A DNA stretch of 64,000 nucleotides from a bacterium (GTDB lineage: Bacteria; Latescibacterota; Latescibacteria; Latescibacterales; Latescibacteraceae): the NCBI GenBank assembly GCA_021372535.1, contig JAJFUH010000183.1:45532-109531 (forward strand). Reading direction: 5' to 3'. Below the pieces are notes generated by a model. The model was not told where the DNA came from. It worked only from the letters and a program-made list of their open reading frames with translations, and ran no database searches. Below are positions 26,166-36,489 of this stretch, piece after piece (the stretch's first letter is position 1; every line of letters starts with the position of its first letter). Both the position numbers and the translations under genes were made by a program.

Positions 26166-26532
26166 AGAGATTTTTCGTTTCGTTCCATGACACACCAATA
26201 ATATTTTCTGAAACAATAATGTTTAATGATTCAGGTATATATATTTATAAATAATAAAGTGTTATAGTAGATTTATTACACATATTTACGTTTTCGCGTA
26301 CTATTTTCCAACTTCTGCACTGTTTTCCTCGTCAAATATAATAGAACATAAAGATACATCTGTTCATGCCAGATTTGAATCTGTTCTTTTTTATTTGGTA
26401 TAGACTCTGTAACAAGTGCAGATAAACAAGCACATACTCACGATTAATCGTCATGCTGAACTCGATTCAGCATCTATACATAATCGATATGGACAATTGC
26501 ATGCTTATTAAAACACACCCCGGGAGGTCATC
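26166..26532. other. AT-rich intergenic region
   Basis: No gene is seen in these 367 bases. The only structured part is the short hairpin repeat at 26449-26476. The stretch 26210-26290 is very AT-rich and may hold the promoter of the repeat-protein gene. Confidence 0.5.
26449..26476. repeat. Short hairpin repeat (GTCATGCTGAA...TTCAGCATCTAT type), copy 1
   Basis: ATGCTGAA (26453-26460) pairs with TTCAGCAT (26466-26473) around a five-base loop. The inverted relative at 61072-61100 keeps stem, loop size and flanks (GTCAT and ATCTAT) with compensating C/T and G/A changes in the stem. Confidence 0.65.
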
Positions 26533-28086
26533 ATGAAACGGTTTGGTCTTATTCTGTTTGCAGCATTCCTGATTCCGGCAGCGGTACAAGGACAGAATAA
26601 TAACGACTGGGAATCGTCGTATGTGAATATGCCGGTCAATATATCGGTCTGGAAGGGATACAGCATCGGCGAGTTAATTGCCGGCGACAGAAAAGTAACG
26701 AACTATGTTTCTTTCAATCTTCCTGGCGGGAAAGCCGCCAGACTGCGTGGTATAGGGCTTGGTATATACTCGAACGAATATTCCGAAAATGCTTCGGGAG
26801 TTCTGGTTTCGGGAGTTTCTAATGTCGTGGGTGATAACGCTGTCGGAATTCAGGCAGCCGGACTCGCAAACGTTGTCGATGGCGATATAATGGGAATACA
26901 GATAAGCGGACTGGCTAATGTTGTGGATGGCGATATGAAGGCTCTTCAGGTTGGCGGTCTCGCAAATGTAATCAACAAAGACTTTACGGGAATACAGGCG
27001 AGTATGCTTGCCAATGTGATCGATGGCGATGTGACAGCGCTGCAGGTCACCGGGCTCGCCAATGTCATCAGGGGCGATGTCGGGGGATTTCAGACAGGTG
27101 GACTGGCTAATGTCGTGGATGGCAATATGAAGGCTCTCCAGGTTGGTGGTCTTGCGAATGTTATCAATAAAGAGTTTACGGGCGCTCAGGTGAGCCTGCT
27201 TGCCAATATTGTGAATGGCGATGTAAAAGCTGTGCAGGTGGCCGGACTCGCCAATGTCAGTGACGAGGATATTAAAGGAATTCAGTTAAGTGGACTGGCT
27301 AATGTCGTGGGCGGCGATGTACAAGCCCTGCAGGTAAGCGGTCTTGCAAATGTGACCAACAAGGATATTACGGGCGTTCAGGTAAGCGGGCTCGCCAATG
27401 TTGTCAATGGTGATGTAAAAGCTGTGCAGGCGGCCGGACTCGCTAATGTCAGTGACAATGATTTCGAGGGAATCCAGATAGGCGGGCTTGCCAGTATCGT
27501 TAATGGTGATTTCAGAGGTGTCCAGGTAAGCGGATTAGCTAATGTTGCCGAAAACATGAAATGCGGTCTTCAGATCGGAATGTTCAATGTATCCGGTGAA
27601 AAGGGCGTTATACCGATAGGTCTGGTCTCGCGGGCTTCGGATGTGCCGGTCAAATATGATGCGTGGATTGACGAATCACGGTTTATCAATGTGGGTTACC
27701 GCTCCGGAACCGATTATTTTCATAATCTGGTATTCATGGGAGTGCAGGCAGGCGACACGTTCCGCTGGTCGCTCGGGTGGGGTTTCGGCGGACATATACG
27801 CTATCGTGATTCGTACTATGTGGATATCGATGCTCTCATCCAGCATATATCGGAAGATGACGTCTGGACTGACCGGTTGAACGAGCTGACCAGATTCCGG
27901 ATACTGGGTGGATGGAATGTAAGCGAATCGTTCTCGGTGTATGGCGGCCCGACACTCAATTACCTTGTTTCAAAGGTCAATGATGGTTCCGATCTGGCAT
28001 CATGGTCGATGAGCGAGGATAAATCGGGAAACCAGTGGAAACGTCTGTGGCCCGGGTTTGTGATAGGCATCCGGTTTGTGCGTTAG
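26533..28086 (+). CDS. Surface protein with 16-residue GLANV repeats (LA_2272-like)
   Basis: A 517-residue secreted protein: signal peptide about 1-20 (ending AAVQGQ), a short lead, then about sixteen copies of a 16-residue unit (consensus xLQVSGLANVVDGDVK) from residue 89 to about 346. The constant spacing of Gln, Gly-Leu-Ala-Asn-Val and Gly-Asp predicts a stacked beta-solenoid, one turn per unit. The last 170 residues (FHNLVFMGVQAG, WSLGWGFGGHIRY, FRILGGWNVSESFSVYGGP) look like amphipathic strands of an outer-membrane barrel. It resembles the LA_2272-type surface repeat family; function unknown. A GGGAGG site precedes ATG 26533. Confidence 0.8.
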   Translation: MKRFGLILFAAFLIPAAVQGQNNNDWESSYVNMPVNISVWKGYSIGELIAGDRKVTNYVSFNLPGGKAARLRGIGLGIYSNEYSENASGVLVSGVSNVVGDNAVGIQAAGLANVVDGDIMGIQISGLANVVDGDMKALQVGGLANVINKDFTGIQASMLANVIDGDVTALQVTGLANVIRGDVGGFQTGGLANVVDGNMKALQVGGLANVINKEFTGAQVSLLANIVNGDVKAVQVAGLANVSDEDIKGIQLSGLANVVGGDVQALQVSGLANVTNKDITGVQVSGLANVVNGDVKAVQAAGLANVSDNDFEGIQIGGLASIVNGDFRGVQVSGLANVAENMKCGLQIGMFNVSGEKGVIPIGLVSRASDVPVKYDAWIDESRFINVGYRSGTDYFHNLVFMGVQAGDTFRWSLGWGFGGHIRYRDSYYVDIDALIQHISEDDVWTDRLNELTRFRILGGWNVSESFSVYGGPTLNYLVSKVNDGSDLASWSMSEDKSGNQWKRLWPGFVIGIRFVR

Positions 28087-28173
28087 AATTTATGGGCTGC
28101 TGTGAGGTAAAACCGCCACATAATCCCGAAAAAGTTACCAGTCTTGATTCCCTGATGCCCTCTACGATGCCGT

Positions 28174-31100
28174 TTACTGTTGCTGACGGGTAATCCTGAC
28201 GAGTTTCGGAGGTGCGATAATCCCGTACGGGATAAAGTTATAGCTGTCTGTCCATGTATCGCGGATTCCGGTAACGCGTGCCTGTTCATCAGTGGGTTTT
28301 GAATCGATGAACTGTTCCAGGCCAGCCCATTTAAGGTTGTCGCCGTCGATATGGTGAAGCGGCCCGAGGGTGTTCCGGAGCGTACTGATCACCTCGATTT
28401 CGATGGTGTTGACACCCTGTTTCAATGCCCCGGTTATATCCCCACGGTATGGCGGGAAGGATATTTCGCCGACTTCTGTCTCGTTGACCACGACAAAGAA
28501 AGTGCTCCCTTTTGCGCCGGAAAGATCGATTTCATATCGGTCGGATTCAATTGAACCCAGTTCGAATTCCATTTTGTAGATCATCGATCCGGAATAAAAC
28601 GGGTATCCCTGATCGACCCAGCTTCCTGCATCGAGAGTCTCTTTCTCGGTGATGATGGGAAAACCTTCCTCTTCTTTTCCGACCGCAAAATCGCCGACAA
28701 TATACACATTTTCTATTTCAGTGTCCCACAGGAAGTCTGTGGTGGCCTTTATGGTGTTGGTTCCCTCGATGACATGCCCGCTGAGGTCGAGCGCGGGTAT
28801 GTTGCGGTCGATATGCCATTTGCCTGCAAAGGGTTCGATAGTGGTGCCGTTGATTTCAATGGTGAATTTTTCGGCGCTTTCCATGGAAAGTTCGAGATGT
28901 TCCGGTATCCCGCGTGCCTCGAAGGTAAATGTGAGCACAGTCCTGTTCGTCCGGGTGCGCACATTCTTTGTCTCGATTAACCATGGCTGATAACCGTCGA
29001 ATTCGTCAATGCCCGTATGACGCCAGATTTCACGGCGCGCTTTCCAGACCGGTACATTGGTTAAAATCTTCTTACCGTCGAATTCGAGGGAACAGCGATC
29101 GATTGTGAGAACGTTCTCGTGAAGACGGTCGAAGGCGTAGGGTCCCTCGATGGTCAGAATTTCTTCGGATATATTTTCCGTAAGAGCCGAAACAGATGTC
29201 TGGGTCTGGTCAATGAGAAAAATCCTGCTGCCCGCCGGATTAAGGGTCGTCTCGATAACCGTGCGGCCTTCGGAGAGTTTTGAAGCATACCGGTAGCCTC
29301 TTCCCGTAACCGGATCGAGCTCCACAACTCCGCCGACGGCATCGACCGTAATAGTAACGTCCGCGGTTTCCGAGCGGCTGGTGTTTGCGAGGAACAGGAG
29401 ATGCGCCGCCGCTTCGATACGGTGATTGACAATTACTCCGCGCGCCTGTGAGCCGTCCGGGAGCGTGACGGATACATCGCGCCCCGTTTTTTCGATCACT
29501 GTCGTCGCTGCACCGGCGGGATCATCAGGCATGACGGTTACATTCGGCTTTGTGAGATATGACGATATGCGGTCGTCCGGCTCGCCGTTAATTCTTGATG
29601 GCGCTTCACCCATGATGATGACCGGGCCGGTAAACGATTCGAGAAGCTCCATTGTGGAGGAAAGCCATGTCAGCGCGCGGGGAAGCACGATACAGGAATA
29701 ATCGGCGTTTCCGACCGAGAATGTGGTTCCCGTAGCCCTGCCGTGACGGGCGAGTATACGTTCTTCTCCGAGATCGAACGCTATGTGTTCCGCGATGAAT
29801 TCCTCAACAACCGCATGGTAGGAATCTTCGATTTTTTTGAGTTGTTCGCCGCCGTTTTCGCCGCCGATATCGTATGCACCGTATGCCGAGGTAATCGGGG
29901 TTAAAACGAGCACTTTTGCCGTTCCTTTTCCCTGGCTTGCTGTCCACGAAATGCGGGCGAGATAGTCGTTGATGACCTTGAAATGATCCCAATATGGCTG
30001 GTGATAGGAAAATGTCGGCGGGAAATCACGTTTCCGCTCGCCGATTATCGAGTACTGTACGAGATGCGGGCAAAGAAACGTTACCCCGAGAGCACAGTTG
30101 AAGTCGGCGATCCATTTCATATCCTCAAAGCTCATGGAATACCCGGATGCTCCGAAGATTTCACAGATCACCCTTTTTTTGCCCATCTGGTTCGCCACAC
30201 CGGAGACCTGCTTGATCGTCCACGGATGATATATCCCGCGCTGAAGGTGGTCAATACCGGGGACATCCATGTATTCATAGTGAGGCATGACTGCTCCTCC
30301 CGACGATATCATGGGGTAGAAATCGTCCTCGTACAGGTAGTGCCCCGTAAACTTGAGGTCGTGTTCTTTGCACCACTGTGAGATGGGGATGGTGAACGCT
30401 TCGATGAATCGCTCGTTGACAGCCCGCCAGAAATCGTGACGGAATTTAAATCCTTCCTCAGTACCTGTAAGGAGATGGACGAGCTTCGGAACAGGAGAAT
30501 AACCATGCAGTCCCTCGAAATATGTCTCGAATCCCGGCGTCCATGGGAACGAGAACGGGCGGTGGTCATCCCTGTCGAACCACCTGATGGTGCGGTTCAC
30601 ATTCGGTTCATCGGTAAAAATTCCCGGCATATATTCGCCGAAATCATACCGGAAAAGCTTTGAATACCGCTCATGGGTGGCTTCGATAAAATCCTGAACG
30701 GTCTGTGGATTGAGCAGGTCGGTATAATTTTCGCCGTTGAACCAGAAATGCCCCCGTGTATACCGCCGCACATAAAATGCCCCGATTCCGGTCATGTCTT
30801 CCGGCTTTTCAGTCAGAATCTCCTGAGCGCCGCCGGAATTTTTCCGGGTAAATGCAATAACATCGTTTAGCTCGTTTTCGTTCAATACGGAAACATCTTC
30901 TGTCCAGGTAAGAGCCATTGCGAGATTTTCGGGCTTTTTTTCCGATATTTTACCGCCGCAAAATCCGCTCGGCCAGCGGTCCTCATCATACAGCCAGCCT
31001 TCCATCTTGACTTCACGGGCTACTTCGATCCCGCGGCGGACAGCCCTCATCCAGTCGTCGCTCATGTACTGCGTGCGAAGCCCCGTCCGTGAATGCATGA

Positions 31101-31236
31101 AGAAACCTCCGAATCCCCTTTTCTTCATGTCGCGGATACGGTTTTCGATTTCAGCGGGTTCCATTCGGTAATTCCATGACCAGAACGGCGAAGGGCGACA
31201 ATGCTTTGGCGGATCAACAAACTCTTTGAGATTCAT
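28174..31236 (-). CDS. Large glycoside hydrolase, GH106 alpha-L-rhamnosidase-like
   Basis: A 1020-residue protein without a signal peptide, so probably cytoplasmic. The N-terminus (PSPFWSWNYRMEPAEIENRI, then KRGFGGFFMHSRTGL and EGWLYDEDRWPSGFCGG) is the hallmark of a glycosidase group related to GH106 rhamnosidases, with a TIM-barrel catalytic region over roughly 1-480. The C-terminal part (about 700-1010) has sugar-binding jelly-roll character (RYEIDLSGAKGSTFFVVVNE, GDITGALKQGVNTIEIEV), like GH2 sugar-binding domains. GGGGA lies upstream of ATG 31236. It faces away from the MFS gene's end and shares its strand, so a sugar-processing and transport pair is possible. Confidence 0.75.
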   Translation of the reverse strand: MNLKEFVDPPKHCRPSPFWSWNYRMEPAEIENRIRDMKKRGFGGFFMHSRTGLRTQYMSDDWMRAVRRGIEVAREVKMEGWLYDEDRWPSGFCGGKISEKKPENLAMALTWTEDVSVLNENELNDVIAFTRKNSGGAQEILTEKPEDMTGIGAFYVRRYTRGHFWFNGENYTDLLNPQTVQDFIEATHERYSKLFRYDFGEYMPGIFTDEPNVNRTIRWFDRDDHRPFSFPWTPGFETYFEGLHGYSPVPKLVHLLTGTEEGFKFRHDFWRAVNERFIEAFTIPISQWCKEHDLKFTGHYLYEDDFYPMISSGGAVMPHYEYMDVPGIDHLQRGIYHPWTIKQVSGVANQMGKKRVICEIFGASGYSMSFEDMKWIADFNCALGVTFLCPHLVQYSIIGERKRDFPPTFSYHQPYWDHFKVINDYLARISWTASQGKGTAKVLVLTPITSAYGAYDIGGENGGEQLKKIEDSYHAVVEEFIAEHIAFDLGEERILARHGRATGTTFSVGNADYSCIVLPRALTWLSSTMELLESFTGPVIIMGEAPSRINGEPDDRISSYLTKPNVTVMPDDPAGAATTVIEKTGRDVSVTLPDGSQARGVIVNHRIEAAAHLLFLANTSRSETADVTITVDAVGGVVELDPVTGRGYRYASKLSEGRTVIETTLNPAGSRIFLIDQTQTSVSALTENISEEILTIEGPYAFDRLHENVLTIDRCSLEFDGKKILTNVPVWKARREIWRHTGIDEFDGYQPWLIETKNVRTRTNRTVLTFTFEARGIPEHLELSMESAEKFTIEINGTTIEPFAGKWHIDRNIPALDLSGHVIEGTNTIKATTDFLWDTEIENVYIVGDFAVGKEEEGFPIITEKETLDAGSWVDQGYPFYSGSMIYKMEFELGSIESDRYEIDLSGAKGSTFFVVVNETEVGEISFPPYRGDITGALKQGVNTIEIEVISTLRNTLGPLHHIDGDNLKWAGLEQFIDSKPTDEQARVTGIRDTWTDSYNFIPYGIIAPPKLVRITRQQQ

Positions 31237-31410
31237 GGTGTTTCCCCGGAATCATTATATTCGATTCTCTTTTGTCAAAAGGAATAATTATGTATAACGA
31301 TGTAATTCTGATGTATAAAGACAGTGTATATATATTACCTTGTTACTTATGCCTTATGCCTTTTATCATTCACATAATACCATATAATTTAATAAACTAT
31401 TGCCCCGGTA

Positions 31411-32661
31411 TCAATTGTTGTTTTGAGCGGGAGCAATTCCGTGTGTATGGTGATGTGCCATTTTATATACGCTCAGGCTGATTAAAAGTGCAAGGATACC
31501 CATGATGACGAACGGCAGACGCAAACCGAATAGTGACGCCAAAGTGCTGCCGATAAGGGGCCCCGCACCGATACCGAGGCAGGTGACGCTCGCGGTAAGA
31601 CCGAAAGCGCTGCCGACTTTATCGCGGGAGATTGAATTCGATACAAGAGTATTGACCGATGGGATGATTCCCCCGGCTGCGAGTCCCATGAGGCACCGTT
31701 CGATGAAAAGAACCCAGACGCTGTGAGCCATTGCCTGCGGAATAGAAAACAGGCCTGCAAGTACAAGTGATGTAATCAGTATTTTGATGTGACCGATACG
31801 GTCGCCGAGTTTTCCGAAAAGAGGGGCGGAAATACCGGAAAGAAGACCGAAAGCGCCGACAAATATGCCCGTGAGCGTTGCCGATTTCGACGGATCGCCC
31901 GACAGTTTCTCGATATAAAATGGCAGTATGGGTATAAACATGGTGTTAAGCATGTACACTAAAAAAAAGATTGCCATAATGACAAGAAAACCGGGGGTTT
32001 TGAGAATGCCGACCATGGTTTTAAATCCCTCGATTTTATTGTTTCGAGGAGGAACAAACCGTTCGATTGCCCAGAAAATGACAACGATAGCGCCGATAAA
32101 AAGCATGATAGCGGCAAGACCACAGGGAATTCTGAAACCTAAATTATCGGCAAGAACGCCGCCCATGAGCGGTCCGGCCGAGCTTCCGAGCAGTACAGCT
32201 GTCTGCATGAGGCCCAGGCTGAATCCGAGGTTTGCCGATGGTGTGACGCTCGATACAAGCGTAATGGACGCCGAAACCGTACCGGTAGTCATTCCCTGGA
32301 AAAACCTGAGGAACATGAGATGCCACGGGTTAGTTGCAACTCCCATCAGACCGAGGATTATCGACCCTGCAAACATGGAGCGAAGCACCATGATTTTACG
32401 GCCGTACCGATCGGCAAAAACTCCCCAGATCGGTGCCGAGACAGCCATGGTAATCCCGAAAACAAGGGATGACCAGCCTATCCACATCATCGCGCCTGAT
32501 TCGGTTTTAACGCCGAGGTGCCGAAAGTAAAACGGTAAAAAGGGGAATATAAAAGAAAAGCCCATTCCTGATAAAAACTGGGCTATGAACATTACTGTCA
32601 GTGTGATCCGCCATGAGGAGTGATTATCAACTTCTTGCGGAGCGTTTTTTTCATCTTCCAT
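31411..32661 (-). CDS. Major facilitator superfamily drug:H+ antiporter-like transporter
   Basis: A 416-residue protein with twelve predicted helices. Motif A of the DHA1 group is present between helices 2 and 3 (GVFADRYGRKIMVLR), a matching half-repeat loop occurs between helices 8 and 9 (GKLGDRIGHIKILI), and helix 5 carries the antiporter-type motif C stretch (GSSAGPLMGGVLAD). The substrate is unknown. It is divergent from an ArsR-type regulator 207 bases away, the usual arrangement of a repressor and the exporter it controls. Confidence 0.87.
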   Translation of the reverse strand: MEDEKNAPQEVDNHSSWRITLTVMFIAQFLSGMGFSFIFPFLPFYFRHLGVKTESGAMMWIGWSSLVFGITMAVSAPIWGVFADRYGRKIMVLRSMFAGSIILGLMGVATNPWHLMFLRFFQGMTTGTVSASITLVSSVTPSANLGFSLGLMQTAVLLGSSAGPLMGGVLADNLGFRIPCGLAAIMLFIGAIVVIFWAIERFVPPRNNKIEGFKTMVGILKTPGFLVIMAIFFLVYMLNTMFIPILPFYIEKLSGDPSKSATLTGIFVGAFGLLSGISAPLFGKLGDRIGHIKILITSLVLAGLFSIPQAMAHSVWVLFIERCLMGLAAGGIIPSVNTLVSNSISRDKVGSAFGLTASVTCLGIGAGPLIGSTLASLFGLRLPFVIMGILALLISLSVYKMAHHHTHGIAPAQNNN

Positions 32662-32817
32662 TATTCTTGTTCATTGTCTCCAAAAAGAAAAATGAGCAGT
32701 TATCAATAACACTTGAATATACCATTTTGCAGAGCGTAAGTCAATGATCAACTGATAATTATAATGATTAGACATTTACATCTTTTATAAAATATTCAGT
32801 TTACATTGATTTTTCCC

Positions 32818-32846
32818 TTGACTCAATAGTAATATTACTATATATT
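32818..32846 (+). promoter_or_regulatory. ArsR-family promoter with a perfect palindromic operator
   Basis: TTGACT (32818-32823), a 17-base spacer and TATATT (32841-32846) form a good sigma70 promoter. Between the boxes lies the perfect 16-bp palindrome ATAGTAATATTACTAT (32826-32841), the right place and symmetry for repression by the dimeric regulator encoded 23 bases downstream. Confidence 0.75.
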
Positions 32847-32868
32847 TTCATGTGAAGGAGCAGATGAC

Positions 32869-33165
32869 ATGAATCTACAGACCGTTGATCCCAAAAAAAT
32901 CGATTTTGCTGCTGAAATCTTCAAAGGTTTCGGCAATCCCATCCGTATCCGAATTATCGATGCCCTCCGAACGAAAAGTCTTCGGGTCATGGAATTGTCG
33001 GAAATGCTCGGATTTCCTCAGCCTATTATCAGTCAGCAGCTTAAAATTCTAAAAAGCGCAGGAATTGTCCAGAAGGTCAGGGAAGAAGGTAATTTCTGTT
33101 ACAGGCTCACCAACAACCACTTTTCCGATATGATCAAATGCATGAGGGGTTGTCTCGGACTGTAA
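32869..33165 (+). CDS. ArsR/SmtB-family transcriptional regulator
   Basis: A 98-residue winged-helix repressor: FGNPIRIRIIDAL, the recognition region VMELSEMLGFPQPIISQQLKI and the wing VREEGNFCYRLTN. The classical metal motif ELCVCDL of the third helix is replaced by RVMELSEM, so the arsenic/cadmium site of ArsR is absent. Cys residues near the end (FCYR, KCMRGC) could form a different thiol or metal sensor. A GAAGGAG site precedes the ATG. It probably represses its own promoter and the divergent MFS gene; the palindrome at 32826-32841 is the expected site. Confidence 0.88.
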   Translation: MNLQTVDPKKIDFAAEIFKGFGNPIRIRIIDALRTKSLRVMELSEMLGFPQPIISQQLKILKSAGIVQKVREEGNFCYRLTNNHFSDMIKCMRGCLGL

Positions 33166-33257
33166 GAAGTTATGAGTGTTTCGCGGCTGCCAGACAGACA
33201 ATGCCGTTCTTTTCGCCGGATATATTTATCGGGCTGTCATTCCTGAATATTCCGGCA

Positions 33258-36098
33258 TCATTCCGTACATGCCAGACTTTCAATCTCCCTTTTCAAATAC
33301 TGACCGGTATATGATTCTTTGATCCGGATGATTTCTTCGGGAGTGCCTCTGGCGACTATCGTTCCACCACGGTCTCCGCCTTCCGGACCGAGATCGATGA
33401 TGTAATCGGCGCATTTGATCACATCCATGTTATGCTCGATCACGATGACCGTGTTTCCCATATCCACAAGCCGCGCGAGGACACCGAGAAGCATCTCCAC
33501 ATCTGCGAAATGAAGTCCTGTTGTCGGCTCGTCGAGAATGTAGATCGTTCTCCCGGTACTGACCCGTGAAAGCTCGCTCGCCAGCTTAATACGCTGGGCT
33601 TCGCCTCCGGAAAGCGTCGTCGCCTGCTGGCCGAGATGAATGTAGCCGAGCCCCACGTCTTTCAGGGTTTTGAGCTTACGGTGCAGGACAGGTATATTCT
33701 GAAATGTATCGAGAGCCTCATCGCAGGTTAAATCGAGGACATCGGCGATAGTAAGGCCCATGAACCGTATGTCGAGCGTTTCACGGTTGTATCGCCGTCC
33801 CTTGCATTCCTCGCATGGTACATATACATCGGGCAGAAAATGCATTTCGATCTTGATGATGCCTGCGCCCTGGCATCGCTCGCACCGTCCTCCCTTGACA
33901 TTGAACGAAAACCGCCCGGGTTTGTATCCCCTCGCTTTTGCCTCGGGTATCTGGCTGAACAGGTCTCTAAGCGGTGTGAAAAGCCCGGTGTAGGTTGCCG
34001 GATTCGATCGGGGTGTCCTGCCGATGGGGGACTGATCGATACTGATGACTTTATCTATATGTTCAAGTCCCTGAATATTTTTATACGGCAGCGAATCCAT
34101 GCTCGACCGCATGAGTTTTGTGGAGAGAGTGGGAAAGAGCGTCTGGTTGATAAGGGTCGATTTCCCCGATCCGGAAACGCCCGTTACACAGATGAACTGT
34201 CCGAGCGGAATATCGACTGTAATGGACTTGAGGTTGTTTCCAGTCGCGCCCTTGAGTGTCAATTTCTGGCCATTCCCCATGCGGCGGTTTGCCGGCATCC
34301 GGATTTTTGCCCTGTCCGAAAGGTAAAGTCCGGTGAGCGACGATGAGCTCTTGATAAAGGAAGGCGGCCCGTAAGCTACCACTTTTCCGCCGTGTACACC
34401 GGCACCCGGACCCAGATCGACGATGTAATCGGCGTTCTCCATGGTTTCACGGTCGTGCTCGACGACGAGGACTGTGTTTCCGAGGTCTCTCAGGGAAAGC
34501 AATGTGCTGAGCAGTCTTTTGTTGTCACGCTGGTGGAGACCGATGGAGGGTTCATCGAGAATGTAGAGCACCCCGACAAGCTGGCTGCCGATCTGGGTAG
34601 CGAGCCTTATGCGCTGGGCTTCGCCGCCGGAAAGGGTACCGGTCGTCCGGTTGATGGTGATATAGTCGAGCCCCACATTGTTCATGAATCCGAGCCGCTG
34701 CTTGATTTCCTTGAGTATCTGACGGGCGATCAGTTCCTCGTTTTCCCGGAGTTCGAGAGAATTGAAAAATGTGAGCGCCTCGTCGACCGACATTACCGTT
34801 ATGTCGTTGATATTTTTGCCCCTGAATGTGATTGCCAGCGCTTCTTTTTTCAAGCGTGCGCCATTACATTCGTGGCAGGGCATCGAACGCATGAAACCCT
34901 CGATCCATGTCCGGATTTCCTGCGACTCGGTCTGACGGTGGCGGCGTTCGAGATTGGGAATGACACCTTCGAACGGGCCGTAATACTCACCCCGTGCGCG
35001 GCCGCTCGCGCTTGTATACTTGAATCTGATCGATGTTTTACCCGAACCGTACAGCACGATATCGCGAAATTTCTTCGACAGTTTCACAAACGGTTTCGTG
35101 AGGTCTTCGCCGTAGTGATCCGCTACACTGAGAATCTGAGCGTAATACCAGTGGCCGCGGGGGACTCCCCACGGTTTTATTGCGCCTTTCATAACAGAGA
35201 TAGAGTCATCGGGGACAACCTTTTCGGGGTCGATCTCAAGCTGGGTTCCGAGACCCGAACATACGGGGCAAGCACCGTACGGGCTGTTGAAGCTGAAAAG
35301 CCGCGGTTCGATTTCGGCAAGGCTTATCCCGCATTCATGGCAGGCGAAGTGCTCGCTGAAGAGACGGTCCTCGGTTTCGGGTACGTTGAGTATGACAAGC
35401 CCGTCCGCAAGCTTAAGAGCGGTCTCGACCGAATCGGTAAGCCGTGTCCGTATCTTGTTGGATACCATGAGACGGTCGATGACGACTTCGATGGTGTGTT
35501 TTATATTCTTATCAAGAATAATCTCCTCTTCAAGACTCCTGATCTCGCCGTCCACCCTGGCGCGGATATAGCCGTCCGCCTGCGCTCGTTTGAAAACATC
35601 GCGGTATTCGCCTTTTCGCCCCCTCACAAGGGGTGCAAGTATCTGGATACGGGTGTCCTCCGGGAGTGACATGACCTCGTCCACGATCTGCTGCGGGGTC
35701 TGCTGGCTGATTTCCCTGCCGCAATTGGGGCAGTGCGGTACACCGAGCCGCGCGAACATGAGCCGCAGGTAGTCATAGATTTCCGTCACCGTACCAACCG
35801 TTGAGCGCGGATTGTGGGAACCCTTGCTCTGCTCGATCGAAATGGCTGGTGAAAGCCCGTCGATGTATTCCACATCGGGTTTCTCCATGAGCCCGAGGAA
35901 CTGACGGGCATATGCGGACAGGCTTTCCACATACCGCCGCTGACCCTCTGCATAGATCGTATCGAAGGCAAGAGACGATTTCCCAGAGCCCGAAAGACCG
36001 GTGATGACGGTGAGCGTGTTACGGGGAATGGTGACGTCTATATTCTTGAGGTTATGCTCGCGTGCGCCCTTGACGAAGATGCTGTCTTTGGTGTTCAT
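33258..36098 (-). CDS. uvrA: Excinuclease ABC subunit A
   Basis: The damage-recognition ATPase of nucleotide excision repair. ATG 36098 gives 946 residues, the usual length, and the canonical start ([17 protein letters not shown]); a GTG start 36 bases upstream is less likely. Both ABC modules are intact: [13 protein letters not shown] and [11 protein letters not shown]alker A loops, [12 protein letters not shown] and [12 protein letters not shown] signatures, [12 protein letters not shown] and [12 protein letters not shown]alker B. Zinc-finger Cys pairs appear as CPNC/CHEC/CPVC, CHEC and CERC...CEEC. It is single, with no uvrB or uvrC alongside. Confidence 0.97.
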   Translation of the reverse strand: MNTKDSIFVKGAREHNLKNIDVTIPRNTLTVITGLSGSGKSSLAFDTIYAEGQRRYVESLSAYARQFLGLMEKPDVEYIDGLSPAISIEQSKGSHNPRSTVGTVTEIYDYLRLMFARLGVPHCPNCGREISQQTPQQIVDEVMSLPEDTRIQILAPLVRGRKGEYRDVFKRAQADGYIRARVDGEIRSLEEEIILDKNIKHTIEVVIDRLMVSNKIRTRLTDSVETALKLADGLVILNVPETEDRLFSEHFACHECGISLAEIEPRLFSFNSPYGACPVCSGLGTQLEIDPEKVVPDDSISVMKGAIKPWGVPRGHWYYAQILSVADHYGEDLTKPFVKLSKKFRDIVLYGSGKTSIRFKYTSASGRARGEYYGPFEGVIPNLERRHRQTESQEIRTWIEGFMRSMPCHECNGARLKKEALAITFRGKNINDITVMSVDEALTFFNSLELRENEELIARQILKEIKQRLGFMNNVGLDYITINRTTGTLSGGEAQRIRLATQIGSQLVGVLYILDEPSIGLHQRDNKRLLSTLLSLRDLGNTVLVVEHDRETMENADYIVDLGPGAGVHGGKVVAYGPPSFIKSSSSLTGLYLSDRAKIRMPANRRMGNGQKLTLKGATGNNLKSITVDIPLGQFICVTGVSGSGKSTLINQTLFPTLSTKLMRSSMDSLPYKNIQGLEHIDKVISIDQSPIGRTPRSNPATYTGLFTPLRDLFSQIPEAKARGYKPGRFSFNVKGGRCERCQGAGIIKIEMHFLPDVYVPCEECKGRRYNRETLDIRFMGLTIADVLDLTCDEALDTFQNIPVLHRKLKTLKDVGLGYIHLGQQATTLSGGEAQRIKLASELSRVSTGRTIYILDEPTTGLHFADVEMLLGVLARLVDMGNTVIVIEHNMDVIKCADYIIDLGPEGGDRGGTIVARGTPEEIIRIKESYTGQYLKREIESLACTE

Positions 36099-36308
36099 GT
36101 CTGGTTTCCGGGGAAAAAATGTAACCGGATTCACGGGTGTCCATGAAATCCGTAATGAAAATGCAGCGGCTGAATATATCTAAGTATATGAAATATATAT
36201 ACAATAGCACGATAGCATGTTCCGTTGAACTATCCAAATAATATAGCGATACTTTTTTTGAAGGTCAAGCGCGGAGGTGTTCCGAATGGAGTTATTCCGA
36301 TCAATTCA

Positions 36309-36477
36309 CAAGGTTTGATAGAACGCGGATATACGCGGATCGGACGGATTTACGCGGATTTGTTTTTTTAAATCTTTTTGGGTGTAAAAGTTAAATAATT
36401 GCTAAGAATAGTACGAATAATATGTTATATAAATTTGTGTCTTTGTGTCTTCGTGGTATAATATTTTTACGAATAAA
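36309..36477 (-). repeat. Two-part dispersed intergenic repeat, copy C (inverted)
   Basis: Read on the minus strand it gives TACCACGAAGACACAAAGA...TTATTCGTACTATTCTTAGCAAT, then AACAAATCCGCGTAAATCC-GTCCGATCCGCGTATATCCGCGTTC. This is the least interrupted copy and the best model of the family. Confidence 0.75.
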
Positions 36478-36489
36478 GGGCTTATTGTG

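Noticed and set aside
31237..31410. Possible small gene in the gap between the GH106-like and MFS genes
   Set aside because: The only open frame is short, very hydrophobic by chance of AT-rich sequence, and has no ribosome site.
36099..36134. GTG start extending UvrA by 12 residues
   Set aside because: No good ribosome site, and the sequence before the ATG at 36098 does not match the UvrA start.
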